Shown here piece by piece: positions 18,901 through 25,704 of a DNA stretch of 64,000 bases. The position numbers were made by a program, and so were the translations under genes. Position 1 is the stretch's first letter. Every line of letters starts with the position of its first letter. This DNA comes from RUG14223 sp051881075 (GTDB lineage Bacteria; Bacillota; Clostridia; Oscillospirales; Acutalibacteraceae): positions 1-64,000 of the forward strand of contig JBJEPE010000081.1 in assembly GCA_051881075.1 (NCBI GenBank). Direction: 5' to 3'. The notes below the pieces were generated by a model, which had not been told where the DNA came from, searched no databases, and was given only the letters and a program-made list of their open reading frames with translations.

Positions 18901-21073
18901 TCTTTCACCTAAGACAGAGACAGAAGCTGCTATACGTGCTTATTTACTTGAGAATATGGAGCGTATAGATGCTACTAATTCTGATTCGGTGATAAACAAA
19001 ATAATTAGTATGTTAAACTATATGGAAAGCGATGAAACAATAGGCTTAAGGCCGCAGTCGTATATTACAGATACGTATGAAATATCACTTGAAAGAGTAG
19101 GTAACGACGGTAACCTCGGCTATATTGTTGCAGAGCCTCAGTGGGTTGAAATAACATACAATCCTGCAAATCCTTACGGTACCTATGAGTTGACTACTGC
19201 CAGATTTGAGAATAAGCTTGAAACAAGCAGTATAGAGATCACAAAGACATCGGAGGATAAAGAGGTTGACGGCGTTGTATTTGTAGTTTCAGGTTATACA
19301 AAGACCGAAGTTAGATGTGAATACATTCTCTCGGCCGATGATATCACCACCATATATGATGCCGAAACAGCAACCAACAAGTTAGTTGCCCGTGTTGTAT
19401 GTAAGCTACTCTCAGGTAGCTATACTGTCAGAGAGTTAAGCAAGACACAATACGACATAGACGACCTTAATGATGACGGTACTGTACCGGACGGTTTAGA
19501 GAAAGAGGAAGTTGAGCTTTCAAGTCCTGACAGCATTTATGTTGAGCCGGATGAGCAAACGCTGAATCTTGCTTATGATTACTTTAATAACGAATTAGTT
19601 TCTAAGGTAAATGTACATAATGTTCTCAAGCGCGGTAACTTAAGAATAGTTAAGGCTGCCGAGCAAAGAGATGACGGTGACCTACAGGGCTTCAGATTTA
19701 TGGTAAGCGGTGTGCTTGCCAACGGTCAGCCTTACGGCCCTGAGTACTTCTACACAGACAGTAACGGTGAAATATTCCTTGAAAATCTTGTTGTAGGTAA
19801 ATACACAGTTCAGGAGCTTCGTGAGGATGAATACGGCAATGAGCTGGCAGTAATGTATGCCTATGAGCTTGCTGATCCTGAGGTTGTTGATGTTGTTGCT
19901 AACGAAACTGTAGAAGTAGATATCGTAAACTACCTTGAAAGAGGACCTCTTGAGATAATCAAGACTTCTGTTGACGGCAAGGTTGAGGGTATCGAATTTG
20001 AAGTAAAGGGTAAGCAAAAGAACGGAATAGAGTTCTGCGGAAGATTTATTACAGACGCAAGCGGTCGTATTTATGAAGATATAATCGCCGGCGAATACGT
20101 TGTAACAGAAATTCTCCCTGAGAATACTCCGTATAAGAAGCAAGCTTCTATATCTATAACTGTTGATAAGTACGGTTATGCAACTTCTTCATCAGATTCC
20201 GATGATGAGGCTGCAACATCTACAGACGCTACACCTGCTACACCAACAGATCCTACAGAAGGCGAAAACGGTAGTGGCAGCGGCAGCGATGATGATAACG
20301 ATAATGTTATAAGAATTGCCAGATTCTATAACTCATTTGCGTATGGTAGCGTAATGGTAACCAAGTCATCGGAAGACGGCAAGGTTGAGGGATTCGAGTT
20401 TGAACTCTACGGTTTTGCTTTCAACGGTGAAGAGGTTCACATGATAGTTACGACCGATGCCTTCGGTCAAGCAACGTTTACTAATGTTCCGGTAGGAATT
20501 TATACCGTAATCGAAAGAGAAACAGAAGTTTCTATGCCTTATGTTTTACCAAGTTCTCAGAAGATACTCGTACTTGAGGACACATTTAGAAATCTTGATT
20601 TCTACAATGAGCTTAAGAGAGGTTCACTTGAGATATTGAAGGTTGGATCTGACGGATACAGACTTGCTAATGCAGAGTTTGTACTGTATAACGAGGATAA
20701 AACCGTATACGGTAAATTTAAGACTAATGATGACGGTATAGGCGTAATGAGCAATATACCATATGGCGTATATTACTTACGTGAAACGAAGGCTCCAAGC
20801 GGATACGATATAAACAATAACGTTTATAGAGTAGCAATAGATGAACAAGGCTGTGTTAAGAAGTTTACTATCATAGATAGAAAGACCGGCATATTGCCAC
20901 CATACACAGGCGATTGGGACTTAATAGTTAAGCCTACAGATACTACAACATCTGAAACACCGGTGTCAGTACCTGTAACAGGTGATAATACTGACTACAC
21001 TATGATCGGCTTTGCTATGTTGCTTTCTGCTTTCGTTGCATTTTTCTCAAAGAAAAAGCGTGAGGAAGCATAA
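9968..21073 (+). CDS. Giant sortase-anchored surface adhesin with thioester-like head and about 23 SpaA/Cna-B isopeptide domains
   Basis: A 3701-residue exported wall protein, intact in one frame. The signal peptide covers residues 1-37 (RR, hydrophobic core, cleavage after AEA). Residues 60-180 resemble a Cys-Gln thioester (TQXA) adhesion domain: YCPYCQ (Cys70, Cys73), ILNHG, and YYATQISF (Gln134). About 23 Cna-B/SpaA-like units follow, starting near 319, 445, 556, 685, 851, 1019, 1181, 1405, 1628, 1778, 1931, 2098, 2259, 2409, 2516, 2636, 2756, 2872, 3083, 3219, 3322, 3459 and 3549. The recurring pattern is LKRGxLxIxKxSEDG, TTDxxGVAxF, Y(T/V)xEE and a terminal FxN, i.e. the Lys-Glu-Asn set for intramolecular isopeptide bonds. 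Oddities are a nine-Cys insert (743-787) and a Ser/Asp/Thr/Gly linker (about 3405-3445). The C-terminus has VPVTG (3668-3672), a membrane helix and KKKREE. No sortase is in the window. The thioester call is inference; the repeats and anchor are clear. Confidence 0.88.
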   Translation: MDNKMLRTARRIMSFVLVFMMFSGMIPTSTFTQDAEAVRICQQNSSSQVNDYLGPKFPIRLVEINGVKYCPYCQAHSKKTPPSSIEYTFHESQENYHGKTYILNHGLITPNKWLGPDKIPGGTEGWWLRYYATQISFTAYNGQVNWPWSKDPKGIGDWVIENVKAAKACNSLSDSLAGIVDISNVSISLKFSENDKKATDHDLYEYTDNNVNYFRTKKMYVETNGDDPKLSLSAVAGNNISGVTSKMEKKGSVKNGFFYRIPASKITDVLKVKITATASKSASYWVGDLYTTTEEKWQPFIIPREKTYKSENSASVTVKLDVFNVYVYKYKDVYDKTTGVAEDPVIGKDWKFNIKGRGKDIDRTTKKVEENDDYVARADFEKLVMGTYTLKELDVPNYYDTFYITKKYTSLTKNTDWSSKGFTQGVKYVLEGKPGKNYKITYWNKLKRGKIQVQKKLKDPANLISGDILDYEALNQFTFRLTGTADCGYKYNLVATTDANGVAKFKDASGSEDLLIGTYTITEELTDLQKRFFATPVSQTAKVTYNGNTVLNCTNTLKPGELILNKECEDGQVANIQFYLYGTPLAATEHMAMYNKDKTKYAKEKTYADKYLADYARGKHIATTDANGVAKFVNILIGTYTIEEVYPGKSPPGEKNILYKYIKPQNQTKTVTYQNPQSADFENKLKRGNLKVKKWSEDGVLAGFRFHLYGESLQGEWVDEVRYTDENGVAEFNDILISGAEDCHPGGGSCTCTADCFCGDNGDGEGENSKTAGSCEADCPDCASLKCQNYYTLVEEDVPSRYYSQGYVVSSNDAPISNIQRNFIQRSIKVQITAGDTYGEPHNTYTAWYNLLKRGNIKIVKRCEDDLVVGLTFRLKFKSLASEQTGKDWIPNSIIDDTTMDSIAAVPGDAYRNVANWQHRYSVFTSNPRRGLEQINGYYIRTTRVADKSGTIVRDGVNWTTATIYFKDIPISGSGEYIVEEINTPTRYIRPYAQTCRVTSTENGSQEVPLEVGLEFLNELKRGSLLIKKTSEDGFIKDMTFRLTGTCLAYYQADWEKERNTVGSVPYTVYHERLVDFEYIATTDKDGIAKFENIPISYIKDDELNVDTPASGEDLKKEERQYVIEEIYTKTRYIQPASQSTPIAWNDARHYKEKNIDEEYSPEGSDARWKNNYTLHFYNQLKRGDLEIRKASEDGFIKNFKFRLTGICFAEKQVNGQTTNYGEYNIANTLVNNDADYNYYNPSNRRTNAVEEQTGSCVPPDISTDIVVTPEMYNDKSSPYYNYLYNVLYKIDRIEKTNAQGVARFTDVPISDDYYNGTHWTYTVTEVDTPRRYIIPKTQATQIYWKSNFNTNTNVKYTGKMTQWSKAGYITSDKANTYNTNFNNTYNHENYDTDLQTKVLNFYNILKRGKLIVRKSSENVDDTTRKPIPETVDLSGYVFKITVKSLAEIDAANNAELYEEESAFPPAYYGRGATDEKCQLKDTELDDYGNVVANDRVKQGYETTYYAVTDKNGVAVFEDILINDYLYVAKTEIELLDKDKSKYDESKPDDYANLKRWLDMNNDVGNYYNVTTGFDPLTEGTVGLIYTYKVEEINLSTDYMQPDVQHIQIKWENDIVNDSQITLSFANLRKKFRAVIEKVDSETGEKPQGEATLIGAEYDFFYEDKNTGKTVWLKRYTSALAEDWIEKDPTLADILLPGHTYIVTDYYACGDGYYFKETKAPEGYELNDEIIYIDGKSDRLLAADRYNRLYEKTEYTIVGERAENGGALYTAVEDVIKVKLVVNKMAVIASETLPEYFIEFKVYPKNKGFKWNEEVEVPKLTTEDPLLQDPNDPEFDPMNFDDKSLIVREQMDIEQAKIRERVQAYAKDQDYLILDANGERETVWLPYGDYTVEQVTSWKLVKIAPLLEVKIRETAQNGQKIDIVINPSDDMPIKVVKVDSELNTSKYKDKSERAIKIAGAQFVILNAETLAPVSVKNRDNPDLPREYVITTNENGEASTDEKFSPNSYYIIEVTAPDGFARAKWEKSNCPETYFQHAAKWDGSEPFEEYMAKYFNAYFDKKNGKYKAIQVGSDPESFNEDGGYAEWFETTFGDTSSKGVIKLKKEGEKLTHVGSTLENGDKIYNLSYETVPLRGAEFDIYAVESPTAFSDIPEDMKQYAKPIVASNSKDPNYCDPRYYDGFGNRLDTSKIPVDSINTNYMDSEGYTYSSKLYNGLYRVVETKAPEGMLLDKTPHYVLINNTDEDQATINVDVVINDDRQKVKFTVEKSMDQLEKYGIGYSNEVEDVIFGLYAKEAIRATDGTYVPAGGLIDTVRMEGKDIKEALGRGTFDVDVPAGKYYIREIKTHEAYILDTNKYDVTFDYFQNAEKNGSYTTDLGVTYNVDAEGYIELKPINPYSANDGTTLVNEIIVGQVKGYKVSQKDRTKKLSGALFGLFKEGTTSFVLENALQFCYSNTSGYFEFNDVPYGTWILKEMKTPFGYDFTNSSTQIISIEYDGQVISFDDDDRDMIENAPIDGDILLFKYDASTNKIITSHTEKRALFTLYIDTNGDGKHQSGEPVFGTTSGYSTDDKGKLLIKDVPYGDYVLVESASPDGYILDSGEYPVQIREDKTYQITNTTDEIFTGAGNIFVNERKLGTLTILKTAEALSNVVIGRDNNGNPILGQVVDVDNITFRIQCVQSPFYKDNNEASKLIFTATTDKNGVAVFNDIPIGYYKVIEMSSEHNQAYNLNSDEGIVVVNYNQNTIKEVHNIPYMNKLRIVKYAPDGGDISKIVYKITGKVNGVNDVVKYVTINQDIEQYGEFGKKSVTEVDLVIGDYTVEEIMDTNVFVETDPQFVRLNDRTMSHEQSEAQLANGTNDYPVTTISFTNYLKTLGNLKVVKTGESIETFVSVTYTDNTAPQVELPNVSFSVVGDPDSEYDEVKNFNTVITTGMDGVAELRRLHIGRYLVTELHPNTYKLVFKAKFNDGQSISEKSFTVYLSPKTETEAAIRAYLLENMERIDATNSDSVINKIISMLNYMESDETIGLRPQSYITDTYEISLERVGNDGNLGYIVAEPQWVEITYNPANPYGTYELTTARFENKLETSSIEITKTSEDKEVDGVVFVVSGYTKTEVRCEYILSADDITTIYDAETATNKLVARVVCKLLSGSYTVRELSKTQYDIDDLNDDGTVPDGLEKEEVELSSPDSIYVEPDEQTLNLAYDYFNNELVSKVNVHNVLKRGNLRIVKAAEQRDDGDLQGFRFMVSGVLANGQPYGPEYFYTDSNGEIFLENLVVGKYTVQELREDEYGNELAVMYAYELADPEVVDVVANETVEVDIVNYLERGPLEIIKTSVDGKVEGIEFEVKGKQKNGIEFCGRFITDASGRIYEDIIAGEYVVTEILPENTPYKKQASISITVDKYGYATSSSDSDDEAATSTDATPATPTDPTEGENGSGSGSDDDNDNVIRIARFYNSFAYGSVMVTKSSEDGKVEGFEFELYGFAFNGEEVHMIVTTDAFGQATFTNVPVGIYTVIERETEVSMPYVLPSSQKILVLEDTFRNLDFYNELKRGSLEILKVGSDGYRLANAEFVLYNEDKTVYGKFKTNDDGIGVMSNIPYGVYYLRETKAPSGYDINNNVYRVAIDEQGCVKKFTIIDRKTGILPPYTGDWDLIVKPTDTTTSETPVSVPVTGDNTDYTMIGFAMLLSAFVAFFSKKKREEA

Positions 21074-21111
21074 TACATCAAGTATTATAGCTGAATAGTA
21101 TGCAATTCATG

Positions 21112-21152
21112 CCCCCTGAAAGGTGCGAAAGTGCCTTTCAGGGGGATTTTCT
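21112..21152 (+). terminator. Terminator of the surface-protein gene
   Basis: CCCCCTGAAAGG and CCTTTCAGGGGG form a 12-bp GC-rich stem around TGCGAAAGTG, followed by ATTTTCTT. It lies about 40 bp after the stop codon. Confidence 0.9.
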
Positions 21153-21742
21153 TATTGGCTTTTAGGCTCTATATCAATAGTTAATGTAAAAAAATACGAA
21201 ATAAGAATTGAAACAGTTACTTTGCCATATACGGACTATTTATGATTTTTTCTGTTCAGATAACGGCACCTTTATCATAGAGCAAAAATATTTCACGGAC
21301 TGTTACCGTTATGACGAGGACGAGTTAAACCGTATTTTGTCGGTTAGGGGAGCGTCATCAGATTATAACTAAAATTAAGTTCAAAGTCAGAGAGAACACT
21401 ACCACGCAAGGCACTATCTCAAATACCCAAAATGATAGAGAGGGCGAGGAGGAACGACGAGAGCCAAGAAACTAAAAAACCGAGATCTATTATTCCAAGG
21501 TAATTATCTATAACAAAATAACCTTGATAGCGATTCTTTGCACGAGAGTAGACAGAGTAACAGAAAACATGGTAAAGTGAAGCGAAATGCGGAAGAAATT
21601 TTATGAAAAAGTTATAGAAATAAAAGCCCTATTGTGATATTATAATAGCGGGACTAATGAGAACGATTAGTCTTATATAATTTGGATTTATTTAATTACT
21701 GTACAAAGGTAAACACTCGATGACTGAAAGGGGAATAACAAT
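21153..21742. other. Decayed intergenic DNA with a short C-terminal reading-frame fragment
   Basis: No intact gene is seen in about 590 bp. An open stretch on the plus strand ending at 21372 reads DNGTFIIEQKYFTDCYRYDE-like peptide and ends in ...SSDYN, but has no start codon or SD. It looks like the tail of a decayed gene of unknown family. Beyond it the sequence holds an imperfect hairpin (CAAGGT ... ACCTTG near 21500-21530) and possible -10 boxes (TATAAT near 21644 and 21675) before the next gene. Probably remnant accessory DNA. Confidence 0.35.
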
Positions 21743-22630
21743 ATGAGGCAAAAAGGCGGTCATAAAGTAATTTCAAATGCTATCAAATTATTTATGGGAG
21801 TTATATTCATATTACTGATATTAGTAATTTATAATCTTATTTCCACATATTTTGGAAGTAGTAATTATCCTGTCAGATTTAAAGATGAACTTGATAACTT
21901 TTTTGGAGAAGGAAACTGGGAATGTACCAACGTAGAAAAAAAGACAACCAGTATGTTTTCTGATGATGAATATTATGCCGGAGATTATACATTAAACAGC
22001 AGAAGAGATGGCACTTATCGGGTATGGACGATACAGTATGTCGATTCCCAAGGAAACAGTTGTGAAGATTATATATCGAATTTTACCCACTTTATGCACA
22101 AAACATCTAATAAAACCGTACTTGCAATGGAACTTCATGAAATTGCTCTTAATCATGCCTCAGATGAATTGGAACGCACAATCGCAAAAGATATATTTAC
22201 ACAAGATGAGATTGAAAATTATATTTCTATTATCCGTTTTGGCACGGTGAACAGACCGGAAACGTCCTATTACAAAAACCTATTACATCAAGATTGGTTT
22301 AAAATTCATCATGCAACACCATTATCCTTTTTGTCACAGGAAGGTGAAGTGTATACTATAGATATCAACCTCATAATGAAAAATGCTGATACCGCAGATA
22401 AATCAGATATCGAAGATGTAAAAGAAAAGGCGACAAAATTTGCAAATCTTTTGGTAGAAGCTTACGGAAAATACGCCTCTTTTGACCTCACGCTAAGGTT
22501 TGAAAAAGGTTATTCCGGAGAAGAGTGTATGGAAGGTAGTCATACTGCATATTATAAGGGAGAAAAATTAACGGATGAAGAATTAAATGGATATGATTTG
22601 GATACTTATCTAAAATACCGGATAAATTAA
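21743..22630 (+). CDS. Orphan membrane-anchored protein of unknown function
   Basis: No family is recognised. The 295-residue product has a basic N-terminus and one hydrophobic helix (about 14-35), then a hydrophilic domain of about 255 residues rich in Asp, Glu, Tyr and Thr, so it is most likely anchored in the membrane with the domain outside. Only three cysteines are visible and no lipobox or repeats. SD AAAGGGG is 8 nt before the ATG. It stands alone between the giant adhesin and the symporter, flanked by decayed DNA on the left and an IS element farther right, which fits an acquired accessory gene. Coding is credible from the uninterrupted frame, the SD and the coherent topology; function is unknown. 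Confidence 0.7.
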   Translation: MRQKGGHKVISNAIKLFMGVIFILLILVIYNLISTYFGSSNYPVRFKDELDNFFGEGNWECTNVEKKTTSMFSDDEYYAGDYTLNSRRDGTYRVWTIQYVDSQGNSCEDYISNFTHFMHKTSNKTVLAMELHEIALNHASDELERTIAKDIFTQDEIENYISIIRFGTVNRPETSYYKNLLHQDWFKIHHATPLSFLSQEGEVYTIDINLIMKNADTADKSDIEDVKEKATKFANLLVEAYGKYASFDLTLRFEKGYSGEECMEGSHTAYYKGEKLTDEELNGYDLDTYLKYRIN

Positions 22631-22694
22631 ATTGAAATTCTACATCCTTACAACTTTTAGTTTATAATCCCATCACCCAAACATTTATTATTTA

Positions 22695-22734
22695 GCATAA
22701 AAATAAAGCTCCTACATTATAAAATGCAGGAGCT
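22695..22734. terminator. Terminator between convergent genes
   Basis: AGCTCCT-A-CATT and AATG-C-AGGAGCT (22707-22734) form an 11-bp stem with one mismatch. On the minus strand it is followed by TTTATTTTTAT, a good terminator for the symporter; on the plus strand the tail is weak (AAGTTTAATT). Confidence 0.75.
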
Positions 22735-22754
22735 AAGTTTAATTATTATATTAA

Positions 22755-24212
22755 TCAGGTTTCCTCTGTGTAATTTACAGCCTTGTCGAAAAGCTTTTCA
22801 ACATCTTCAGACGGTTTTTTGGTAACAAGTGAAACTATTACAGCGCCAATCATACCTACTACAAAGCCCGGTAAAAGCTCATAAACACCTGTAGATGATA
22901 ACCATATCAGCCAGCAGATATCAGTAGCAGCTCCGATAATTATGCCTGCAATAGCACCGGCAAAATTAAAGCGTTTCCAGAATAAGCTAAGAATAATTGC
23001 AGGGCCAAAGGCGGCACCGAATACACCCCATGCGTTAGAAACAAGGTTCATAATTGAGCCTGTATTAGGACTGGAAGCAATGATTACAGCAACTACTGCT
23101 ATAACAAGAACTACGAATCTACCTGCCCAAAGCATCTCTTTATCACTTGCTTTTCCTTTACGTAAAACAGGCTTGTAAACATCGCTTGCGAATGATGAAG
23201 CGGCGGCAAGTAACTGGCTGTCAGCAGTGCTCATAGATGCCGCTAAAACAGCGGAAAGTAAAATGCCTGAAATAACACCCGGAAAGATAATTCTAACCAT
23301 ATTGATGAATACAAGTGAATTGCTGTTTACAACCTCGTCAAAGCCTAAGAACATACGGCCTACTATACCTACAGCCGCAGCAAATATAACGATAAGAACT
23401 GTCCATGTAATACCGATTTTAGCTGATTTTTTGAGATCCTTTTGAGATTTTAAAGACATAAAACGAATGATTATGTGCGGCATACCGAAGTAACCAAGTC
23501 CCCATGCAAGACCTGATACGATGTCCTGCCAACTGCTGAATGCGTTCCAGTACTCTGTGGGCATTGCGCCAACCTTAGAGGCATCAAGCATAAATACAGC
23601 AAAGATAGGTGCGATAAGTAGTGCAGCTAAGATGAGCATACCCTGGAAGAAGTCAGTCCAGCAAACTGCCGAAAAACCTCCGAGAAATGTATAGCTGACA
23701 ATAATTATACCTGCTATGTACATAGCCACATTTGCATCTATGCCGATAACCGTGTTAAATAATGTGCCGCAAGCTTTAATGCTGGATGCAGAGTAAATGG
23801 TGTAAGCAACAAGAAAAACAACGGCGCAAAGGATTTGTAATACCTTGGATTTAGATAAAAATCTATTAGTAAGGTATTGTGGAATGGTGATGGAATCGTT
23901 TGCTACAATGGAAAATTTACGAAGTCTTGGGGCTTCTAAAATCCAGCTTATAGTGTAGCCGATAGCAAGGCCTACAGGAATCCAAACCTGACCTAAACCA
24001 AGTGCATATATAGATGTAGGTAAGCCCATAAGTACCCATGCACTCATATCGGATGAACCCGCAGATAATGCGGCGACCCATGCACCCATTTTTCTACCAC
24101 CGAGAAAATAAGTTTTTTCACCGCCGTTTTTATCTTTTAAAAAGAAGAAAACACCGATAGAAAGCATAAATACAAGATAAACAATAAAAACAATTACTTC
24201 AGAAAGCTTCAT
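22755..24212 (-). CDS. putP: Sodium:solute symporter, PutP-like (SSS family)
   Basis: Polytopic Na+-coupled transporter of the SSS family, nearest by eye to the sodium/proline symporter PutP. About 13 hydrophobic segments are seen in 485 residues. Conserved pieces are KTYFLGGRKMGAW, SAGSSDMSAWVLMGLP near the N-terminus (the first Na+-site region), YTFLGGFSAVCWTDFFQG and SAVLAASMSTADSQLLAAAS (the TM8 Ser/Thr Na+ site). The frame is open for 40 codons upstream, but the ATG at 24210-24212 is preferred because it carries SD AAGGAG and begins where family members begin. The upstream region is where the IS481-like element sits, so regulation may be altered by the insertion. The substrate is inferred, not proven. 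Confidence 0.85.
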   Translation of the reverse strand: MKLSEVIVFIVYLVFMLSIGVFFFLKDKNGGEKTYFLGGRKMGAWVAALSAGSSDMSAWVLMGLPTSIYALGLGQVWIPVGLAIGYTISWILEAPRLRKFSIVANDSITIPQYLTNRFLSKSKVLQILCAVVFLVAYTIYSASSIKACGTLFNTVIGIDANVAMYIAGIIIVSYTFLGGFSAVCWTDFFQGMLILAALLIAPIFAVFMLDASKVGAMPTEYWNAFSSWQDIVSGLAWGLGYFGMPHIIIRFMSLKSQKDLKKSAKIGITWTVLIVIFAAAVGIVGRMFLGFDEVVNSNSLVFINMVRIIFPGVISGILLSAVLAASMSTADSQLLAAASSFASDVYKPVLRKGKASDKEMLWAGRFVVLVIAVVAVIIASSPNTGSIMNLVSNAWGVFGAAFGPAIILSLFWKRFNFAGAIAGIIIGAATDICWLIWLSSTGVYELLPGFVVGMIGAVIVSLVTKKPSEDVEKLFDKAVNYTEET

Positions 24213-24367
24213 ATAAAAACTCCTTATATTAGATTTACTGCAATAAACGCAAATAACACAAGAAAAATTGCAGTATTGACTACATAAACGCAATATTAAG
24301 AAACATAATACCACAAAATATAATAATCCCAATTATTTTAACATATTATCACAATAAAATCAAGAGT

Positions 24368-24394
24368 TATTGCATAAAAAGCCTGATAAGCGGT
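24368..24394. repeat. Left copy of a 27-bp perfect direct repeat flanking the IS element
   Basis: The 27 bases here (starting TATTGCATAAAAAG and ending GATAAGCGGT) are identical to 25544-25570. The copy lies 5 bp outside the presumed left end of the IS481-like element. It is longer than the target-site duplications usually reported for this family. Confidence 0.85.
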
Positions 24395-24496
24395 GTATGT
24401 GTTAAAATGATATGAACCAATAAAAAAGAGAAGTAACTTCAAAATATGGTATAATGAATCTGCAACAAAACATTACCAAATAAAGAAGTACTTCTC

Positions 24497-25417
24497 ATGA
24501 ATATAATAACACAAGAAGCAAAGAAAAAGCAAGCAGTAGTTAAATATGCGAATAGAAATGGAAAAAGTAAAGCAAGCAGAGTATACGGAGTAAGCCTATC
24601 AAGCGTAAAACGGTGGTGTAAACGCTATGATGGTACATGGAAATCATTAATAGAGAAATCGCATCGACCACACAGCCATCCTAACAGACATACAGAAAAA
24701 GAGGAAAAACAAATCAAAAATTCATTCAAGAAATGCTATGCAAGATACGGCTGGGACGGCGTATACAGCGATTTAAAAAGGAAGAGGTTTTCTGGAATGG
24801 TGTACGCAGCAAAGAGGTTAGGATTAACAGAAGAGCCAAAAGCAAATAAGAAAAGCCGGAAAAGCAGACGGTATCCGGAGATTCTAATACCGGGAGAAAA
24901 AGTGCAGATAGACGTGAAAGAAGTACCGTATAATTGCCTTAGAGGCAAGGTTTTAAGGGATGGAAAACATCTGTATCAGTGGACAGCAATAGATGAGTGT
25001 ACAAGGTTAAGATTTGTATACGGATTTGAAGAACACACACCGGAAAATACAGTGAAATTCTTAAAAATGTTGCTAAAAGCATTCCCATTCAAGATACAGA
25101 CAATCCAGACGGACAACGGCACAGAATTCACATATAAATACATCAGCGAAACTGAAATAAGTCCACTTGATAAAGTGCTCAATAATCTTGGCATAAAACA
25201 CAAGCTTATACCGCCGAGAACACCATGGCATAACGGCAAGGTCGAAAGAAGTCACAGAAACGACCAGAGGTATTTTTATGATTGGGAAACATTCAGGAAT
25301 GTTGATGAATTAAATCAAAAGTTAGAAAAGCATTTAGAATGGAGTAATAACAAACCAATGAGAACACTCGGACACAGAAGTCCCAAACAACTGTTAGAAG
25401 AGAAACTGATGGCGTAA
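24497..25417 (+). CDS. IS481-like DDE transposase
   Basis: A 306-residue transposase catalysing cut-and-paste or copy-out integration of its element. The N-terminal 60 residues form a helix-turn-helix (SKASRVYGVSLSSVKRWCKRY), followed by an HTH_29/32-like part and the rve integrase core. The DDE triad is visible as VQIDV (Asp139), TDNGTEF (Asp206) and HNGKVERSHR (Glu250). The D-E spacing of 43 residues, longer than the classical 35, is shared with a group of clostridial IS481-like transposases as recalled. The reading frame is complete, with ATG about 75 bp inside the left inverted repeat, so the element may still be active. No SD is strong, which is common for transposases. Confidence 0.92.
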   Translation: MNIITQEAKKKQAVVKYANRNGKSKASRVYGVSLSSVKRWCKRYDGTWKSLIEKSHRPHSHPNRHTEKEEKQIKNSFKKCYARYGWDGVYSDLKRKRFSGMVYAAKRLGLTEEPKANKKSRKSRRYPEILIPGEKVQIDVKEVPYNCLRGKVLRDGKHLYQWTAIDECTRLRFVYGFEEHTPENTVKFLKMLLKAFPFKIQTIQTDNGTEFTYKYISETEISPLDKVLNNLGIKHKLIPPRTPWHNGKVERSHRNDQRYFYDWETFRNVDELNQKLEKHLEWSNNKPMRTLGHRSPKQLLEEKLMA

Positions 25418-25425
25418 GCGGCGCC

Positions 25426-25480
25426 GTTTTTGAAAGCCTTTTTCGTTCCGCTACGCTCCACTCAAAAGGCTTTCAAAAAC
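25426..25480 (+). terminator. Hairpin after the transposase gene
   Basis: GTTTTTGAAAGCC TTTT ... AAAA GGCTTTCAAAAAC makes a stem of about 17 bp. No U-tract follows, so it may insulate the element or stabilise the mRNA rather than act as a classical intrinsic terminator. Confidence 0.5.
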
Positions 25481-25543
25481 ATTGTACTATACTTTGATCT
25501 TATTTTTTTATAAAAAATGGGTCACATCTATTTACAACGCAGA

Positions 25544-25570
25544 TATTGCATAAAAAGCCTGATAAGCGGT
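25544..25570. repeat. Right copy of the 27-bp direct repeat
   Basis: Identical to 24368-24394 over 27 bp and not beyond (flanking bases differ on both sides). It lies 7 bp outside the presumed right end of the IS. Confidence 0.85.
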
Positions 25571-25598
25571 TCAAATTAATAATTCATGAATATATCAT

Positions 25599-25645
25599 AA
25601 AAAGGCATTATAAATTATCCTTACGGTAATTTATAATGCCTTTTT
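25599..25645. terminator. Bidirectional terminator
   Basis: GGCATTATAAATTA (25604-25617) pairs perfectly with TAATTTATAATGCC (25627-25640); AAAAA precedes and TTTTT follows, so it can end transcripts from either side. It closes the minus-strand operon that ends at 25705. Confidence 0.88.
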
Positions 25646-25704
25646 ATTGTTTTGTTTTATGCGGTTACACTTTCGTATATCTTAGTTATGTATAATATAT
25701 CCAG

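Larger units (their letters stand above)
24400..25536 (+). mobile_element. IS481-like insertion sequence, complete
   Basis: About 1.14 kb, one transposase gene, and imperfect terminal inverted repeats. The left end TGTTAAAATGATATGAACC (24400-24418) and the right end, read inward on the minus strand, TGTAAATAGATGTGACCC (25519-25536) align with one gap. Both begin with TGT as in the family. A strong hairpin follows the gene (25426-25480). Element limits are inferred from the repeats; the 27-bp direct repeats lie 5 and 7 bp farther out. Confidence 0.75.

Noticed and set aside
22755..24332. Symporter start at 24332
   Set aside because: The extra 40 codons are Cys-rich without an SD; the ATG at 24212 has AAGGAG and matches the family N-terminus.
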